The position numbers and the translations under genes are program-made. 64,000 nucleotides of DNA, taken from NCBI RefSeq assembly GCF_036373705.1, contig NC_089867.1, positions 13,136,501-13,200,500 on the forward strand. Direction: 5' to 3'. Source of the stretch: Amia ocellicauda. Lineage: Eukaryota > Chordata > Actinopteri > Amiiformes > Amiidae. This document shows, one piece after another, positions 1 through 14,212 of this stretch. The notes below the pieces were generated by a model. The model saw only the letters and a program-made list of their open reading frames with translations. It was not told where the DNA came from and did no database searches. The first letter of the stretch is position 1. Every line of letters begins with the position of its first letter.

Positions 1-2026
1 TCCACAGGTAGCTTAACACTACTAGAATGAGCCTTAAGAGACACACAAACACAACAATATATACTGTTACTACAAAGTTGCTAGTCATTCATATATAAAC
101 ATAAACATATTATCCCTCCATATAGTTTACAGCATGCTGTTTGATTGGCCTCTATTGCTTAATCGAAATGCATTATCCAAGCACTGCATAATTACCAGCT
201 ACAACTGAAATCTTAAAACACATTTAATTTCAGTTTTACTGCTCTGTAAGGGTTGCAGACATCACTACAGTAGTCGGCAGTGTTTGGTTCTATGAAGATT
301 AAATGTGGACAGCACTGGATGAGAAATATTAACACCTGAAAAGTGATTACTCAGTATAAAAGATCATCATTATTTATGTGGGTCTCTAGCTGCCTTTCTG
401 GGATTTGTATTCCAAGCACAACCAGGCTCCAGTGAACAGTCTCCCAGCATAACTTATAACAAGACTTCTGTGCCAATGGACTTGATAAAAAAATTAATCT
501 GTCCGCACAGAAATTACAGGAAGGATTGGACTTCAGCTAACTTTCAGCTACTTTCATTTAAGTTCATACCATCTCTGTGATCTAATAACCACTTGTAAGA
601 CTTTAATGCGTTTGTTGTTACCTTAAATTGATTGGTTTCTGTCTTTGTTTGATGCATCTCTCTTTTTTAAGGTTGTATTTATCATTCTGTCTGGATGCAA
701 CGGACCCTGAAACTGTTCGCACTTTCTTTGTGACTATAAATCAAGTGAATTCTTGGAGAAGGCATTTTCACAGTCGTGTTAGGCACGTTTTCAATAAATA
801 AATAACGATAGGAGTTTGGCATCCAGCATTATGTCAGGAACTTAAAGTGAGAGTTTGTGATTTTGTCCGCAATCTGTTTGCTTTGGTATCGATTGCCTGC
901 CTAAAAGTGGATTAAAAGTGGTCACCAAGTCTGACTCTGGCATCTGGAATGCAATAGTGATCAGGTTTATTTGTCCTTCACTTTATTTGGTGGTGGCCTA
1001 CACTTTAGTCACCCAACTAAGACAGCTTTCAGACATTTCAGCTTTCTGTTTTCCTTTTAAGATGAAACGCCTCTCAGCAATTTGCCTGCAAGAGAAATTA
1101 GATTTAGATGTTGAAGTATGATATTATAATAGTGTAAAAGGACAATGAGTACTCATTGCATTAAGTGTATTTAAGTTAGAATCCCTTATCCCTCATATGT
1201 TATTAAACTGAACCAAATCTAAAAGTTGAAGCCTTGTCTAGTCTGTTATATTTTTAGTTCTCTTTTAATCCTTTTGCAAGCATTTACATTCTCTTGTGTT
1301 CGCCCCTTGCATTGCTACATGACTGCCAGTAAACTGAAGGATGATGATTCGGAGAGATTCTCTGCTCTGAGCTGATTGGCAGGTGAGGTGTGGATCTTGG
1401 TGCTGCTCCTGTATCCCTGTGGATTTGCCAGCATAGCTAAACCCGGTCAAAACTGCAGTGAGATCCCAAGGGAATCTTCCAGCAGAGCATCCAGGTCAGA
1501 GAACAGAGCTCAGCAGCTGTTGCCATGTCTCAAAGCAACTGATTTGCACATACAGCTGTGGACCCAGACATTGGCTTAGTTTTTTAATGTATTTAGTTAC
1601 TGTATTGATAGATAGATGGATAGGTTTAGGTTTTAAAATGAACTATATTTAACATATACAAAAATATAAACACATGCAACAAATCATATAAACCAGTAAC
1701 ACAAAAAGAGATGCAAACAATGAAACACTTCAAACCGCCCCCCGCCCCCAACCCCAACATATTGCCTCAGTTGGTGGGTGCACCCGCTGGGTAGAAAATA
1801 TAAGGAAATAAGCATGAACTTAGAAAGACAGATCTGAACTCCAATGTACTTTACAGTCATCCTTGACTGTAAACACTATGGGCACCTGCAATGTTGTGGA
1901 CGTTTTGTTGCTGAATGGTAATCTCAGTGTTAATATAGTGTTAGTAGAAGGGGAATTAAAGTTATTTCAATTTTTTGGGGAGATATTACTAAATAAATAC
2001 ATGCATAATTATATAGACACATATGC
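1..2026. other. STAC upstream flank, no gene seen
   Basis: AT-rich sequence with only short random frames. There is a C-rich tract near 1735-1755. I see no exon with homology I recognise. Confidence 0.5.
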
Positions 2027-2066
2027 ACATACATACATACATACATACATACATACATACATACAT
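2027..2066. repeat. (ACAT)n microsatellite
   Basis: Ten uninterrupted ACAT units upstream of STAC. A short open frame running through it is an artefact of the repeat. Confidence 0.95.
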
Positions 2067-2379
2067 GGGTATGTTGTCATTGAGTCAGTAAGAATGTATA
2101 TTTTAACTAACGACTACCCTTTCCCTTTCTGTAACTGTCCTTTAAATGTATTGGCATGCGTAGATATTTCCCAAGCGGCATTTAAATGCATTGAAATTCA
2201 GTTTGTCGTATCTCCAAGCTTGAACTAACACTGAATTTGAATATGAAAGATGCATGTCAGAAATCATATAAACACGTATTATGGAGTACGCATTTAAATC
2301 GCAACTAACAACTGCAACCAAAACACTGTGGTTGCAATGTTTTATACATTACTTTAAAAATGACTGTTCCAGGCATCAC

Positions 2380-2560
2380 TCTGCCGGAGTGTGATGCGCC
2401 CGACAGCGGCTCCTCCCCCCGGAGCTGCCCGTCACACACAAACAAACCAGCGCCGCTCAGTCCGCCCGGCCCGGGGAAAGAGGCGCATCTCTGAGGGAGC
2501 AGACGCGGAGAGACTGCCTTAGTCTGCGTTTGCACTCATAGCTCCAAAGTCTCTCTTTTT
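2380..2560 (+). promoter_or_regulatory. Putative STAC promoter, GC-rich block
   Basis: A clearly GC- and CpG-enriched block (densest at 2390-2500) in otherwise AT-rich DNA, about 300-450 bp upstream of the STAC ATG. No convincing TATA box is placed correctly. This is typical of a CpG-island promoter, but the transcription start is not known. Confidence 0.4.
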
Positions 2561-2699
2561 CTTATTCGTGGTTGTTTTAAAATTAGCTGCTTTTAACTTT
2601 TTTGTTTGTCTATCAGAGAGATATAAATCAATTTGTCACTTATACTTTGTACTACTACTGCTGCTAGGACTACTCCAGACTTGGGCAGTAGTGAGGGAC

Positions 2700-2729
2700 A
2701 TGCCGCCCGACAGGCGGGTCTGGGTTTAG
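2700..2729 (+). other. Upstream ORF in STAC 5' leader, 9 codons
   Basis: ATG at 2700 reads nine codons to TAG at 2727-2729, in a frame different from the STAC start. It lies 128 nt upstream of the main ATG and acts on translation only if the leader starts upstream of 2700. Confidence 0.45.
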
Positions 2730-2750
2730 GGACTTGTCTCCACAGCCACT

Positions 2751-2756
2751 ATGTAA
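2751..2756 (+). other. Start-stop element (ATGTAA) in STAC 5' leader
   Basis: An ATG followed at once by TAA, 77 nt upstream of the main ATG, with ACT at -3 to -1 (A at -3). Such minimal upstream ORFs are known to stall initiating ribosomes. Whether it is in the transcript is inferred from its position inside the putative leader. Confidence 0.45.
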
Positions 2757-2827
2757 AGCGATACGGGGGAGTCTCGGAGAGCAAAAGCAGCAGAGAGGGG
2801 CTGAAGAACTGGGGCTGTCAGACCAAC

Positions 2828-2941
2828 ATGATCCCCCCAGCCAGCCACATGCTGGAGGAAGACAGCATGGAAAAGGAAAATGAACGACAGCCGGAGATGC
2901 CTCAGTCTCCCGCGTCCACCGCCAGCCAGCAGGAGTCAAAG
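2828..2941 (+). CDS. stac: STAC exon 1 (start codon exon)
   Basis: Encodes residues 1-38, beginning [12 protein letters not shown] and ending at a Gln/Ser-rich stretch, like the MIPP start known for mammalian STAC. The ATG has A at -3. The frame stays open upstream to about 2633 but contains no earlier in-frame ATG. The donor GTAAAA follows position 2941 in phase 0. Confidence 0.9.
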
Positions 2942-5900
2942 GTAAAACAGTGTCCGCCGCGGAGCGCCTCTGAGTCGGATCCGCTGCTACTGTGTGTCGC
3001 TTTCCACCCCCATGCAATGCTGTTAGTTACTTCTGGCATTTTCTCTGTTCATCCTCAGGCTACACTGTTCCTATAGTATATTCTCCTCCAGACAAAGTGT
3101 CCGAAAGTGCTCTGATAGGTTATTTTAAATGACAGACAGCCTAAATGCATTTTAAAAGCCTTACAGGTGTTGATATGAGATGTGTTGGTAAAATGCTGAA
3201 CTACGAGTCTTTGGGATTTCTGTTGAACTAAATCCTCCAGACTTTGAGACTGTCCATTCTTCATTTTGTCATGTGTGTATGTCGGCTTTTAAAAGTGTAA
3301 GTGTGCGTTTGGTAGCAATTTCTGCCACTTTCCTTTCAGATAACACTATTGTGATCTGTGTGTGTGTGTGTAGGATAGCTGATCTGTTGCTGTATGTTAA
3401 GGTATTGCATTGCACTCAGTCATAAAGACCAAACAAGCAAGAGGAATCACCTTTAAATATGTATGATTTAAATCTATAGCACTGAAAGTTTCAAAACGGC
3501 TCTAACATGTTATGCAGTTGGACCTTAATTGTGAAAATTGAATAGAGGATATGAAAAAGCACTAATTAGACACAAAATTCAGCTTTGCCAGCTGCTACTG
3601 GAAACTACACTTAAATTAGGCCTTCCTCTCTCTCTATATGAAATCTGTTCTGTAGTGTGCAAGTGCAGTAAAGCACAGTTAAGGGTTCAAAGTTTAAAGC
3701 ATATATATGTACAGTGAAAATGATAGAAGACATGGAAAATTACACCATTAAAAACTTTTTAGCCTAATTGATTTGTGTTTGTCTGTTTTGTGTTTGTTTT
3801 GTTGGATAAATAAAAACTTCACCCCTACTTCAATGGCAAGACAAAGTCAACGTTCTACATTATGTTGTAAGACGGGATGTACCTGTTAGCAATGTTCATC
3901 GTATACACTCTTTCTGAGTTAAAATGATCAGCAATGCACCAAAGAGAAAAACCTTTCCCTATTGAGCAGTTCATCTGGGTCATTTATAGACCCGAGTGTC
4001 TACTACATGACAGAAAGAGCATGCACCAGTGAGTTATTTTTAAATATACACATGGCTGACTTATTGACAATTACATTACCCAGCTATTTCATTACTTTTT
4101 ATTCACTTCTCTTGTATGCACTGCAGAGGTTTGTAAAGACTTTCTTTCTTTATTTTGCCAATGTGATGTTTCAAATACAGAAGGTGCCTTGCTGTCTTGT
4201 TTACTTTGTGTACCACGCATCTACAAAGGCAGTTGTGGCTAAATCCATGGGCTGGCCATCAGTAAGAACAACAGAAGGACACTTTTGTCTGTTTGATGCG
4301 AAGTTCTAGATGTCCTTGTTTGGAAAACGATTAATACGTTTTTAAGCGGTGACAAGATCACCATGGCTGTGGGTTGGAGCATTTTGAGTGCTCTACATTC
4401 CAGTGCAGACCATTTATCTGCTCAATAACTTCGAAATCAAGTCCTAGTAGGACTTAATAGGTCACCACTCTTGACTTACATATTACTGTAATTAATTAGG
4501 GCATAGATTAATAGGTCACCACTGTTGATTTACATATTACTGAGGTGCTACAGTGATAAACTATTAGGTTTCCACACAGAATATGTATAACTGTATTTTT
4601 CAAAGCATCAAGGGTAAGAAAACACTTCTCAGTTTTCTTATTGTTGGCCATGCTGAAAAAAGTTATCAGATTACAAATCCTTTTGCCTTTAATTCTCCTT
4701 AGTAGTAATAGTTGGCTTTTCTCCTTGCTTCTGATTATTGTGACAGAGGGCTGGTTTCGAACACATCAGAAAAGCTGGCTTTCTGAATCCTGATTCAGTG
4801 GACAAACAGGGTTTTGATATGCGTGGATCTCCCTTTGTTTTTCGTTGAAAATATCTACAGTGTCATTTAGTCCACCTTAAAGGACACAAACACACATTTT
4901 ACAGTGAAGTTATATTTAAATGGAAACTCAAGGTTACGAGTGATCAGCCTTATTCCATTGAGTCCCTGTGTGCATTTATTTGAGTTATGTCTTAAATTAC
5001 AAAAACAAATGTCACATTAGCCCCATGTGTTGTTTGCTTTAGCTTCAGTGCACAAGCATATTCTTGTAATCATCAGTTACAATACAGTATGATTGCAAAT
5101 ACCTTTCATATCTCTGAGTATTTTTATGCGTCTGTGTGTCACTAAGACGTTCTTTCAACCTTAACATTAAAATACTTTCCAGTCCCTCATGTTGTAAATG
5201 TATATGCAATATTATTAGTTATAAGTATAATATAGTTAAGAGTATCACAATGGACTCGTTTATCTGTTTGTTTATAGTTTTACATAATTTACTGTATTGA
5301 TTTAAAACAATGTACTTTTCCTAAATGTGAAGGTCTTTGTGGAATTCCCCTACTATTCTCTAGAAGATTGAATATTTTGCCATCTCACATACACGGGACA
5401 GATGTAGGTTTGTATATTCACATACCACTTTTTGTTGTTTACAACATTACAGGTTTTAACTGGAAATGTAAACTTGTGCACCTGGTTGAGAGTTGTGGCC
5501 AGTATTACCCGAGTAATAAAAGGTAGTTTTATTGATGTACCAGAGCACCTGGTACCATATCTCAAATGGTTCCGTAACAGTGCGTTTGCCTTTCCATAAA
5601 TTAATAATATTTCAAGAAGAATAAGCTAAAATGTTTCTCAGAATATTTGTCAGGTGACCTTTTGTCTCCTTAACTCTCATTTGGCATGTTTAGCCTGGTG
5701 TAGAAAATGAATGTGCTAGTTTTGAGGTTCATTACCCCCCAGCAAAGCAGTGCTGTTGCTTCAATTGCAGTTAGTTTTGGAACAAAGTATTTATGTGCAG
5801 CAAATTAACACATGCTGGATATGGATTAGAATCACAGATTTAGTGATGTTTACTGGTATACATACGTGGGGGGTGGGGTTGTTTATTCGATTAACCCTCA

Positions 5901-6107
5901 GAGGACTGAGACAGTTTTTCCTGTTTTTTCCACTTTTACATTCTAGCTGATAAACAATATGCATTTGCTTATAAACCACAAAGTGTTTTATATCTATTCT
6001 TTCAGAACAACCTCTGCTAAATGCATTTTTCATGTATAATGTACTTATAAGACACTATTTGAGTGAACAATGTGCAACAAAGTAAAACAAAAAAGAAATG
6101 GAATTCA

Positions 6108-6159
<52 letters not shown>

Positions 6160-8072
6160 GATTTCACACCCCACAAAGTAATAGTGAACAGTTGCGACAC
6201 TTAGAACATGCTCTTCGAAGCCTTAGGTATTGTAATATGCATTGTATTTCAATAAACTACATACATAACACTGAAATAGTGCACCTTTTTTTGCAAACTG
6301 ACCAAGGCGAACATTGATATTCTATTTTCCCTGAGTTATTCAGGTCCCTCAGACATGCCACTGAGCAAAGCTGGGCCTCTCCAGGAAGTGGCAGAAGGGC
6401 ACCTGGCATGCCAGGGCGTCTTGTTATATATTCTGCTGTCCTTACAGTGCTCACAGTTCCTGCTCAAAGCAGCAGGGCTATATTGAGGGTTTGCTGTGTC
6501 CAGAGGGGCAATTGGCAAAGGTGTGTGCTTGTTCTGCCTGTGATCCAGTGCACTGTGAGTCTTTGCTTTGTCCAGTTGCACCCCAGGGGGGCTGGCAGGG
6601 GAAAATCTGGGCAGAGTGGATGCCCAAACTGGATCAGCTTCTGTTTTCCATTGCTGGAAAAAAAAAATCTAATTCTGTTTCTTTTTTTTTACTTTATTGC
6701 ACATTGTCCACTTAATAATATAATATATACTGTATTATAAGTACATAATGCATGCATACACTCACCTAAAGGATTATTAGGAACACCTGTTCAATTTCTC
6801 ATTAATGCAATTATCTAACCAACCAATCACATGACAGTTGCTTCAATGCATTTAGGGGTGTGGTCCTGGTCAAGACAATCTCCTGAACTCCAAACTGAAT
6901 GTCTGAATGGGAAAGAAAGGTGATTTAAGCAATTTTGAGCGTGGCATGGTTGTTGGTGCCAGACGGGCCGGTCTGAGTATTTCACAATCTGCTCAGTTAC
7001 TGGGATTTTCATGCACAACCATTTCTAGGGTTTACAAAGAATGGTGTGAAAAGGGAAAAACATCCAGTATGCGGCAGTCCTGTGGGCGAAAATGCCTTGT
7101 TGATGCTAGAGGTCAGAGGAGAATGGGCCGACTGATTCAAGCTGATAGAAGAGCAACTTTGACTGAAATAACCACTCATTACAACCGAGGTATGCAGCAA
7201 AGCATTTGTGAAGCCACAACACGTACAACCTTGAGGCGGATGGGCTACAACAGCAGAAGACCCCACCGGGTACCACTCATCTCCACTACAAATAGGAAAA
7301 AGAGGCTACAATTTGCACAAGCTCACCAAAATTGGACAGTTGAAGACTGGAAAAATGTTGCCTGGTCTGATGAGTCTCGATTTCTGTTGAGACATTCAGA
7401 TGGTAGAGTCAGAATTTGGCGTAAACAGAATGAGAACATGGATCCATCATGCCTTGTTACCACTGTGCAGGCTGGTGGTGGTGTTGTAATGGTGTGGGGG
7501 ATGTTTTCTTGGCACACTTTAGGCCCCTTAGTGCCAATTGGGCATCGTTTAAATGCCACGGCCTACCTGAGCATTGTTTCTGACCATGTCCATCCCTTTA
7601 TGACCACCATGTACGCATCCTCTGATGGCTACTTCCAGCAGGATAATGCACCATGTCACAAAGGTCTAATCATTTCAAATTGGTTTCTTGAACATGACAA
7701 TGAGTTCACTGTACTAAACTGACCCCCACAGTCACCAGATCTCAACCCAATAGAGCATCTTTGGGATGTGGTGGAACGGGAGCTTCGTGCCCTGGATGTG
7801 CATCCCACAAATCTCCATCAACTGCAAGATGCTATCCTATCAATATGGGCCAACATTTCTAAAGAATGCTTTCAGCACCTTGTTGAATCAATGCCACGTA
7901 GAATTAAGGCAGTTCTGAAGGCGAAAGGGGGTCAAACACAGTATTAGTATGGTGTTCCTAATAATCCTTAAGGTGAGTGTATATGCATAGCTGAAGCTGT
8001 TCTGAATCCATAGATACCACATATATAGCAGTAGCACCTATTATAGCTGAGATAAGAGCTGAATTGTATAAG

Positions 8073-8121
<49 letters not shown>

Positions 8122-11100
8122 TTTTAGTTTTAAAGTATACTTACTATATTATAGCACGTAACGAAAGTAAATAAACACAACATCAACAATTACTCAAGGA
8201 GGTCTATTTAAAAATGTATATGTTTATGTTTCCTTAAGATTTATTTACCGCAAAGCAAATCCATGTTGTTGGGTTGTTGTTTTTTTCCCATCACTTTCAT
8301 GAGATTGTTCTCATATTTTTAATGCTGTTTTCCTTTTAAAGACTTTCACAGCTGTTCACTTGGCTTGATGTCATCTGTCCAGTTCACCCCCCTCCAATTC
8401 TCTAGATTATTTCCATGTCAGATTGAGCTCCATGCAATGCTCTGGATCAGGGGCTTGCTTCTGGATCTAGCCCAGAAAGCCATACATTGCCAGATAGGCT
8501 TTGGAAAAAAATACTAGTCTCATTTGGAGAAATTATAGCTAAGACATGACTAGTTTTTCTTAATACTTTCATGTCTATCCCGTGTCTCCATTGTATGTGC
8601 ATTTTCAGGCAGAAAGCAGTGAAGCAAACTACCAGCAACTTGGTGGAAAAGTTTAGTAGGGCTGATGTACATTTTGTGTGCTGTTCAAAAACTACCCTAA
8701 CTAGTGGTTCTCATTATTATTGTGCCTTGGTGCCAGTGTCAGCATTTTATTTTTAAATATCTGTATTAAGCCCAGGATTACATTTAAAAAAAATGGACCT
8801 ACCCACCATTAGTAAAATTACACACCCAGTACATAATGGAAATTGTATTTTAGTATACGTAGTAGAAGCACTAACCCTTTGGCAAATACCAAATTTTCAT
8901 CATATAGTCATTTAAGTTGAAAGAAGGGTTTAAGTTGGTTGAAAATATGATTGAAGTTAAGATAATGGAATATATTTCAGTTTTTATATATTACATGAAA
9001 ATGACAATCGATGCATAATCACTTAATTAATCCCCATTAAAAGTAACTGCTAATATATTTAATATACTGGTGCTGGTGTATTGTGTATTTCAAGTTTAAT
9101 TGCCAAAAAACACAAAACATGTACTTAACCTAATATTTTGCTAACCCTCTGCCAGAAACTGGAATTGAATGCTCCCTAATTTACAAAAGAGGTAGAGTAG
9201 TGTGACTTGGTATTGAAGGCTGATTTAAAAAACGTGTACTTTGAGAAGGAACATTAGAAACCTGCTACCTGGGAGGTAGGGAGAATTAGTTCTTGGAAAA
9301 AGACATTTTAATTTCTCCCAGAAACCTGACCAGCACATGTAAGGATTTAAAAATATACAGAGAGATAATAGAGCCAGATTAAGCTCGTGGAAGGAAGCTA
9401 CTTTTCTTCTGCATTTGTGTCTGCATGCTAAGAAATAAAGCCTTTCACAGAAGCACTTAGATTTAATTGTCAGGAAATTGTATTAATGCTCCAGGTAGGC
9501 AACTTATTCTTTCTTTCAATGAGCTGAAGCCCTGCTGGCTAAAATAATACCAACAACCTTCTTTCCATTATCGCAGTTATATATAGTGCATATAAGCAGC
9601 TTGGTTGCTCAATTGCTTCGGGCATATGACTTCCATGCCCTCTCTGCTCCCTTATATACGCACCGACCTGTCTGGCAAGTGTAGTGAGTCATGGCCACTT
9701 GCACGTATGCTGAGAAGACCTTCATGAAAAATAACAGCTGGAGATGCATAACCCACTGTCCTCATACCTCAAATCACAGTGTACTCAAATGTGTTTTTCT
9801 CTCTTGTTTTTTGTACACCTTTTTATGGAGCTTGGTAGGGTTATCAGCCACTCAGGACCGGCATGGAAATTCCAGGAATTAATCTTATATATCACCTAAA
9901 CTGCCAACATGAATCCTTACCCTGCTATCAAACCAATGCATATAGTGTGTGAAAGACTTGGCTTGGTCTGGATTAGATTGAACAATGCCCTCATGTTGGA
10001 GTGATGTTTATTTGGGGATGCAGGTGATGGCCTACACATGGCCTACGGAGTCATATTTTGTCACATTTTGCTGCATTTTGTACTAGAATGAAGTTAAGCC
10101 CTCAAATTAGATTTACAGATTCAATTTAGATTAGATTAGATCAGATCAGATGTAGGCTTGGGTTTGGTGTTAAACTGGTCTTATTTCCACTGTGTAGCAA
10201 TTTTGAAACGTGATGAAAAGCTTTCCCCAACCTTCTGAGTGAGCCTGTGCTTCCTCCGCAGCTACAGAAGCTGAAGAGGTCGCTGTCCTTCAAGACGAAA
10301 AGCCTCAGGAGCAAGAGCGCAGACAACTTCTTTCACAGGACTAACAGCGACGTGAAGCTACAGGTGGACCTGCTGTGTGGCGTCAGCACCAGCACCGGGC
10401 AGCTGGCCACTTCAGACAGCCACTTCTCGTCCCCCACCAAAACCCTGAAACCACCCGAGGCCACGGTCCATAGCTTCTTAGAGCACATCTTCAAGAAGCC
10501 CACGTTCTGCGACGTCTGCAACCACATGATTGTCGGTAAGGCATCCCGGCACTGACGTAACTGCTGTGACTTGCTTGACAGGATCGTACTCGTCAGAGCA
10601 TTGCCTTTCAAATGGGCAAGGGCCACCGGTGTGTAATGTAGACATCAAACAAAGGACTGCCAAAATGGAGATAATTAATCAAATACATGAAATCGAATCT
10701 CCAGACATGTAGTTTTATTGATGTTGGCAAGGCATGTTCCTTGGTAATCATCTAACTCTTAAGTCAAGCAAGTGACATGCTGAGCTATCAGTGTATGTCA
10801 ACATATGTTTCGAACATGCCTCATTAACCTTCCTCTGATTTGAGAAAAAGAGTACCTACAGCAGCAACAACATTAAGAAAGCTGTCATGCAAAGAGCACA
10901 AAACACAAATGCTGATAAAGGACAGATTAGATCAATTAAGCTATTTTTATTCCTCTTCATCCAGGAGTAAAATGTTTGCTTTTCATCAATTTTCTTGTGA
11001 GTGTGTATGGATGTATTTAAAAACATTTTCAGATTATGTTCTTTATTTATTTTATTAATTTTCCCCCCTAAGGGTTACAGAGCAATGTATCAATGCTAAA

Positions 11101-14100
11101 TCGCACATGAGTTTCCTTTCCATCTTTAATAAGGAAAAATACACTTCCAGTGATGTTATGAGCAATTCCTGTATACATATATTCACATTAATATTTTTCA
11201 AAACCTTAATTGACTAAAGCATTCATGCACTGAGGCAAAGCCTTGCCTATATAAAATCGAAACATTTCAGTTACAGAAATTTGAATTCAGTTTCAGATGA
11301 CTCGCTATACATAAAACCAGCTAAAAATAGACTCCCACACACTTCAGTTCACATATTGATTTCGCCCCATTGAAGCAAATAACTGATAAACTCAAATGTC
11401 TACTTTCTACCTGCGAATGAACAAGATTGGATTTGCTTCCATGTCTGGCTGATAGGTTTGCGGCTGAGGTAATAAAGTTGTTGAGAGTTCTGAAAGATCG
11501 TAATTAATCGCTGGCTCCGCACTTCCAGAGGAAAGCTTGTGGAAAAAGAACAGGATACTAAAGGTTTTTTGAGGAGGGTTTGTAGGCAAGTTTGAGTAAT
11601 TCTAGAAACATTCCCAACAAAGCGGTGCCAATTTATTTTTCACGCCTGAAAAAAGCCTGAGGAATTTATGATAAAATAATGATGGCTGTGGCTATGATGA
11701 CAAAGTTATGATTTATCCTAGATGCTTGAAGACATTGTATTGTCCATCACACTTATTTATACTCAGTAATCTATATGATCTTATTGGCAGCTGTTTCAGG
11801 CCGAGTTAAAGTATTGTATTCTTAGGCAAGGCTTATATCATAAATCTTAAAGTAAAACGTGATCACATGAGGCAGCCAGTTATGAAGTATTGAAGGTCAG
11901 TTTCAGTTTTCGTATTACTCCTAAGGGGTCTAATACTTTTGCTCAAGAGGTGATTAAAAATTAAAAAGGTTTCATTTCATGCTGATAGTATCATGACCAT
12001 TTAGATTGCGATCAGACATTGCGAGGGTCTATCAAAGAACCATTAACAGGAATACTATAATGTTGGAAAGTGCTTTTATTTATTTGTGGATTTGGCCTTA
12101 ATCCAGACAATTACTGCAGTGTAAATTAAAGAGTGTCCGGTAAACAGATTACAGTGCAAGAATCTAAGGCCTTGGGAGTATGATTTCCCACTGTTTGTCT
12201 CATTTGCTTACTAGTGAAATAGCTACTCAAAAATACAGCAGATGTTTTTTAAGCAGCTATTTAATATATATATATATATAAACTGCAGATGGGACATAAC
12301 TGGAGAGTGGATGGGATCTGCCTCAAGGATTGCAATCACTGTTCCAAGATGGAGTTCTCTCCCAGTCTTGGGTTCATCAGCCTCTGTTTAGGGACTAAAT
12401 GACAAAAAAAAAAAAAAACACGATGTGAAACCATTTGGACCTTCTCAGTGGGCGATTTAGGCTTTCACTAATGAGAAATATACTTGTTAAGTATGCCTGT
12501 CCTAGCTCGAGCCTATTCTAATCCTGTCACTCATCCAGAAACAGCAGGGAGGTGTGCTAGACACTTCCATAACAGTTACGGTTTCAGAGAGACCTGCTGA
12601 GGCTTCGGGAGGATAGAGAGAGAGCATGGTTGTGTCTGCTTCAGGATTTGCAGTAATAAGTCTGTCTCTTTGCAACCACTAGCGAAAACTAACTAAAAAA
12701 AACAACAGCAGGAGCTCCAAGTGTAGTGGTACCACACAACTTCAAAAGCTCAACCCAGCATGGTATCTTCTGCTTCTTCAATGTGGAGAAAAACACTAGA
12801 GCAGCAGAAATAATTTCCAACACCGTTCTGAAACCCACCTTCCTTTCAGCATGCAAGTCCTTTTCTAGTCAGAGAATAATGACTCTAACTACCATGGAGG
12901 TTCAGTGCTGTCTTATCTCTTCAAACTGCTGGTGAAAGTAGCAGGACACAGCTGGTGTCCAACCTCAGGAGGTGGTTTAAAGCTGTGGTCTTCAATGTCA
13001 GGGTCTCTTCTGCTGCTGGCCAACTTAAGCAACAGAATAGGCCACCCCATTACAAGCACTTTAGCCTGTGTTTCTGCCCTGTGTGAAGATGGCACTATAT
13101 TCAGGCACCAGATCCAGAGTGATTGGCCTTTTTGTAGTAGAGTCTCTTTAAGGAATTGACTCATGGAAGAGTGAATACCAAGAATGCATGATTATTTCTT
13201 TAACTTCTTGTGAACGTATGCATTTAATTATTTTAAGAAATACAGTTGAATTGTGCATGACAGTCTGGAGTATACCCGGCAGAGTAACGGTTGAAGAAAT
13301 ACTGTTAATACTAATAATCTGGGGAAGCAAGTTTAAGTATTTACATATATCTATATATACATTAATTACAGCACTATAGTTATGATGGGTGATAGCATAT
13401 TCGTGATTGAAACTTGGTGTCTGGGATGTGGGACTGTGGGGTTGCTAACACACTAAAGTTCCTTAAATTAAAAGCAGTTATCTGATGTGTATGCTTAACC
13501 TCCAGCTGGCTTTAGCCAAGCTGGTCTTTGCTTTAGCGGAAAGCAGTGATACAAACTGGTCATTTGATCTTTCACGATCCAAATCCCTGTGAGGATTAGG
13601 CTGCAGCTGATGATGATGATGTTGTTGTTGTTGCTGATATTTCCTCTCATTCCCGTGGCTGTCTGCAAAGCAAGGTATCGTGTCTTAGGGTGACATTCTT
13701 AATTACTCTGATTGTAGGAAATTGAATAACCTTGGGGTAGTAAAAGATCTGAATGAAAGGTAAGACATGTTCTCTCTTCCCTGGTTTCAGTTTCTTTTCT
13801 GGGACAAATTCCATCTTTGTCCTACGTGAGAAACAGTACATGCCGGATTATCCTTGCAAAGGTATCGTTCTACTCGGTTGTCTCAGAAAGAGTAAAGGTG
13901 TCGTCTAGGCTGCAAGAAATATCCCACTGCCATCAAAAACAATACATATATACTGAAAAAAGTAATACATCATTACTTTATGGTTTTGTTTTTAACTGTT
14001 TTGTGTTCAAGCCTATAATAACATCTTTACTTTGGGATTGAAACATTAAGGTACTCTCTGGACTGAAATATGTAATTTGATAAAGACATAGATTAATATT

Positions 14101-14176
14101 CCTCTGGACTTAGGGAATGGGATGGAAAATCATTGAGCTGCAATGTGACGATCAGTAAGTGAATGTGTATTCACTC

Positions 14177-14212
<36 letters not shown>

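Larger units (their letters stand above)
2942..10261 (+). other. stac: STAC intron 1
   Basis: A 7.3-kb intron between the start exon and exon 2. It contains a 54-bp-period tandem repeat (4455-4543), two microsatellites and a dead Tc1/mariner copy (6759-7979). No other coding content is supported. Confidence 0.85.

Noticed and set aside
1863..2228. 121-codon frame on + strand upstream of STAC
   Set aside because: Its length depends on reading through the (ACAT)n repeat as Tyr/Ile/His units; it has no domain and no codon signature.
2633..2827. Frame open upstream of the STAC ATG, giving a longer N-terminus
   Set aside because: There is no ATG in this stretch in the STAC frame (position 2633 is TTG), and the known family start MIPP is at 2828.
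3962..4309. 115-codon open frame on + strand in STAC intron 1
   Set aside because: It does not begin at ATG, shows no family resemblance, and lies in an intron.
14182..14210. Poly(A) tail of a processed retrogene
   Set aside because: The preceding kilobase shows no spliced coding sequence or target duplication.
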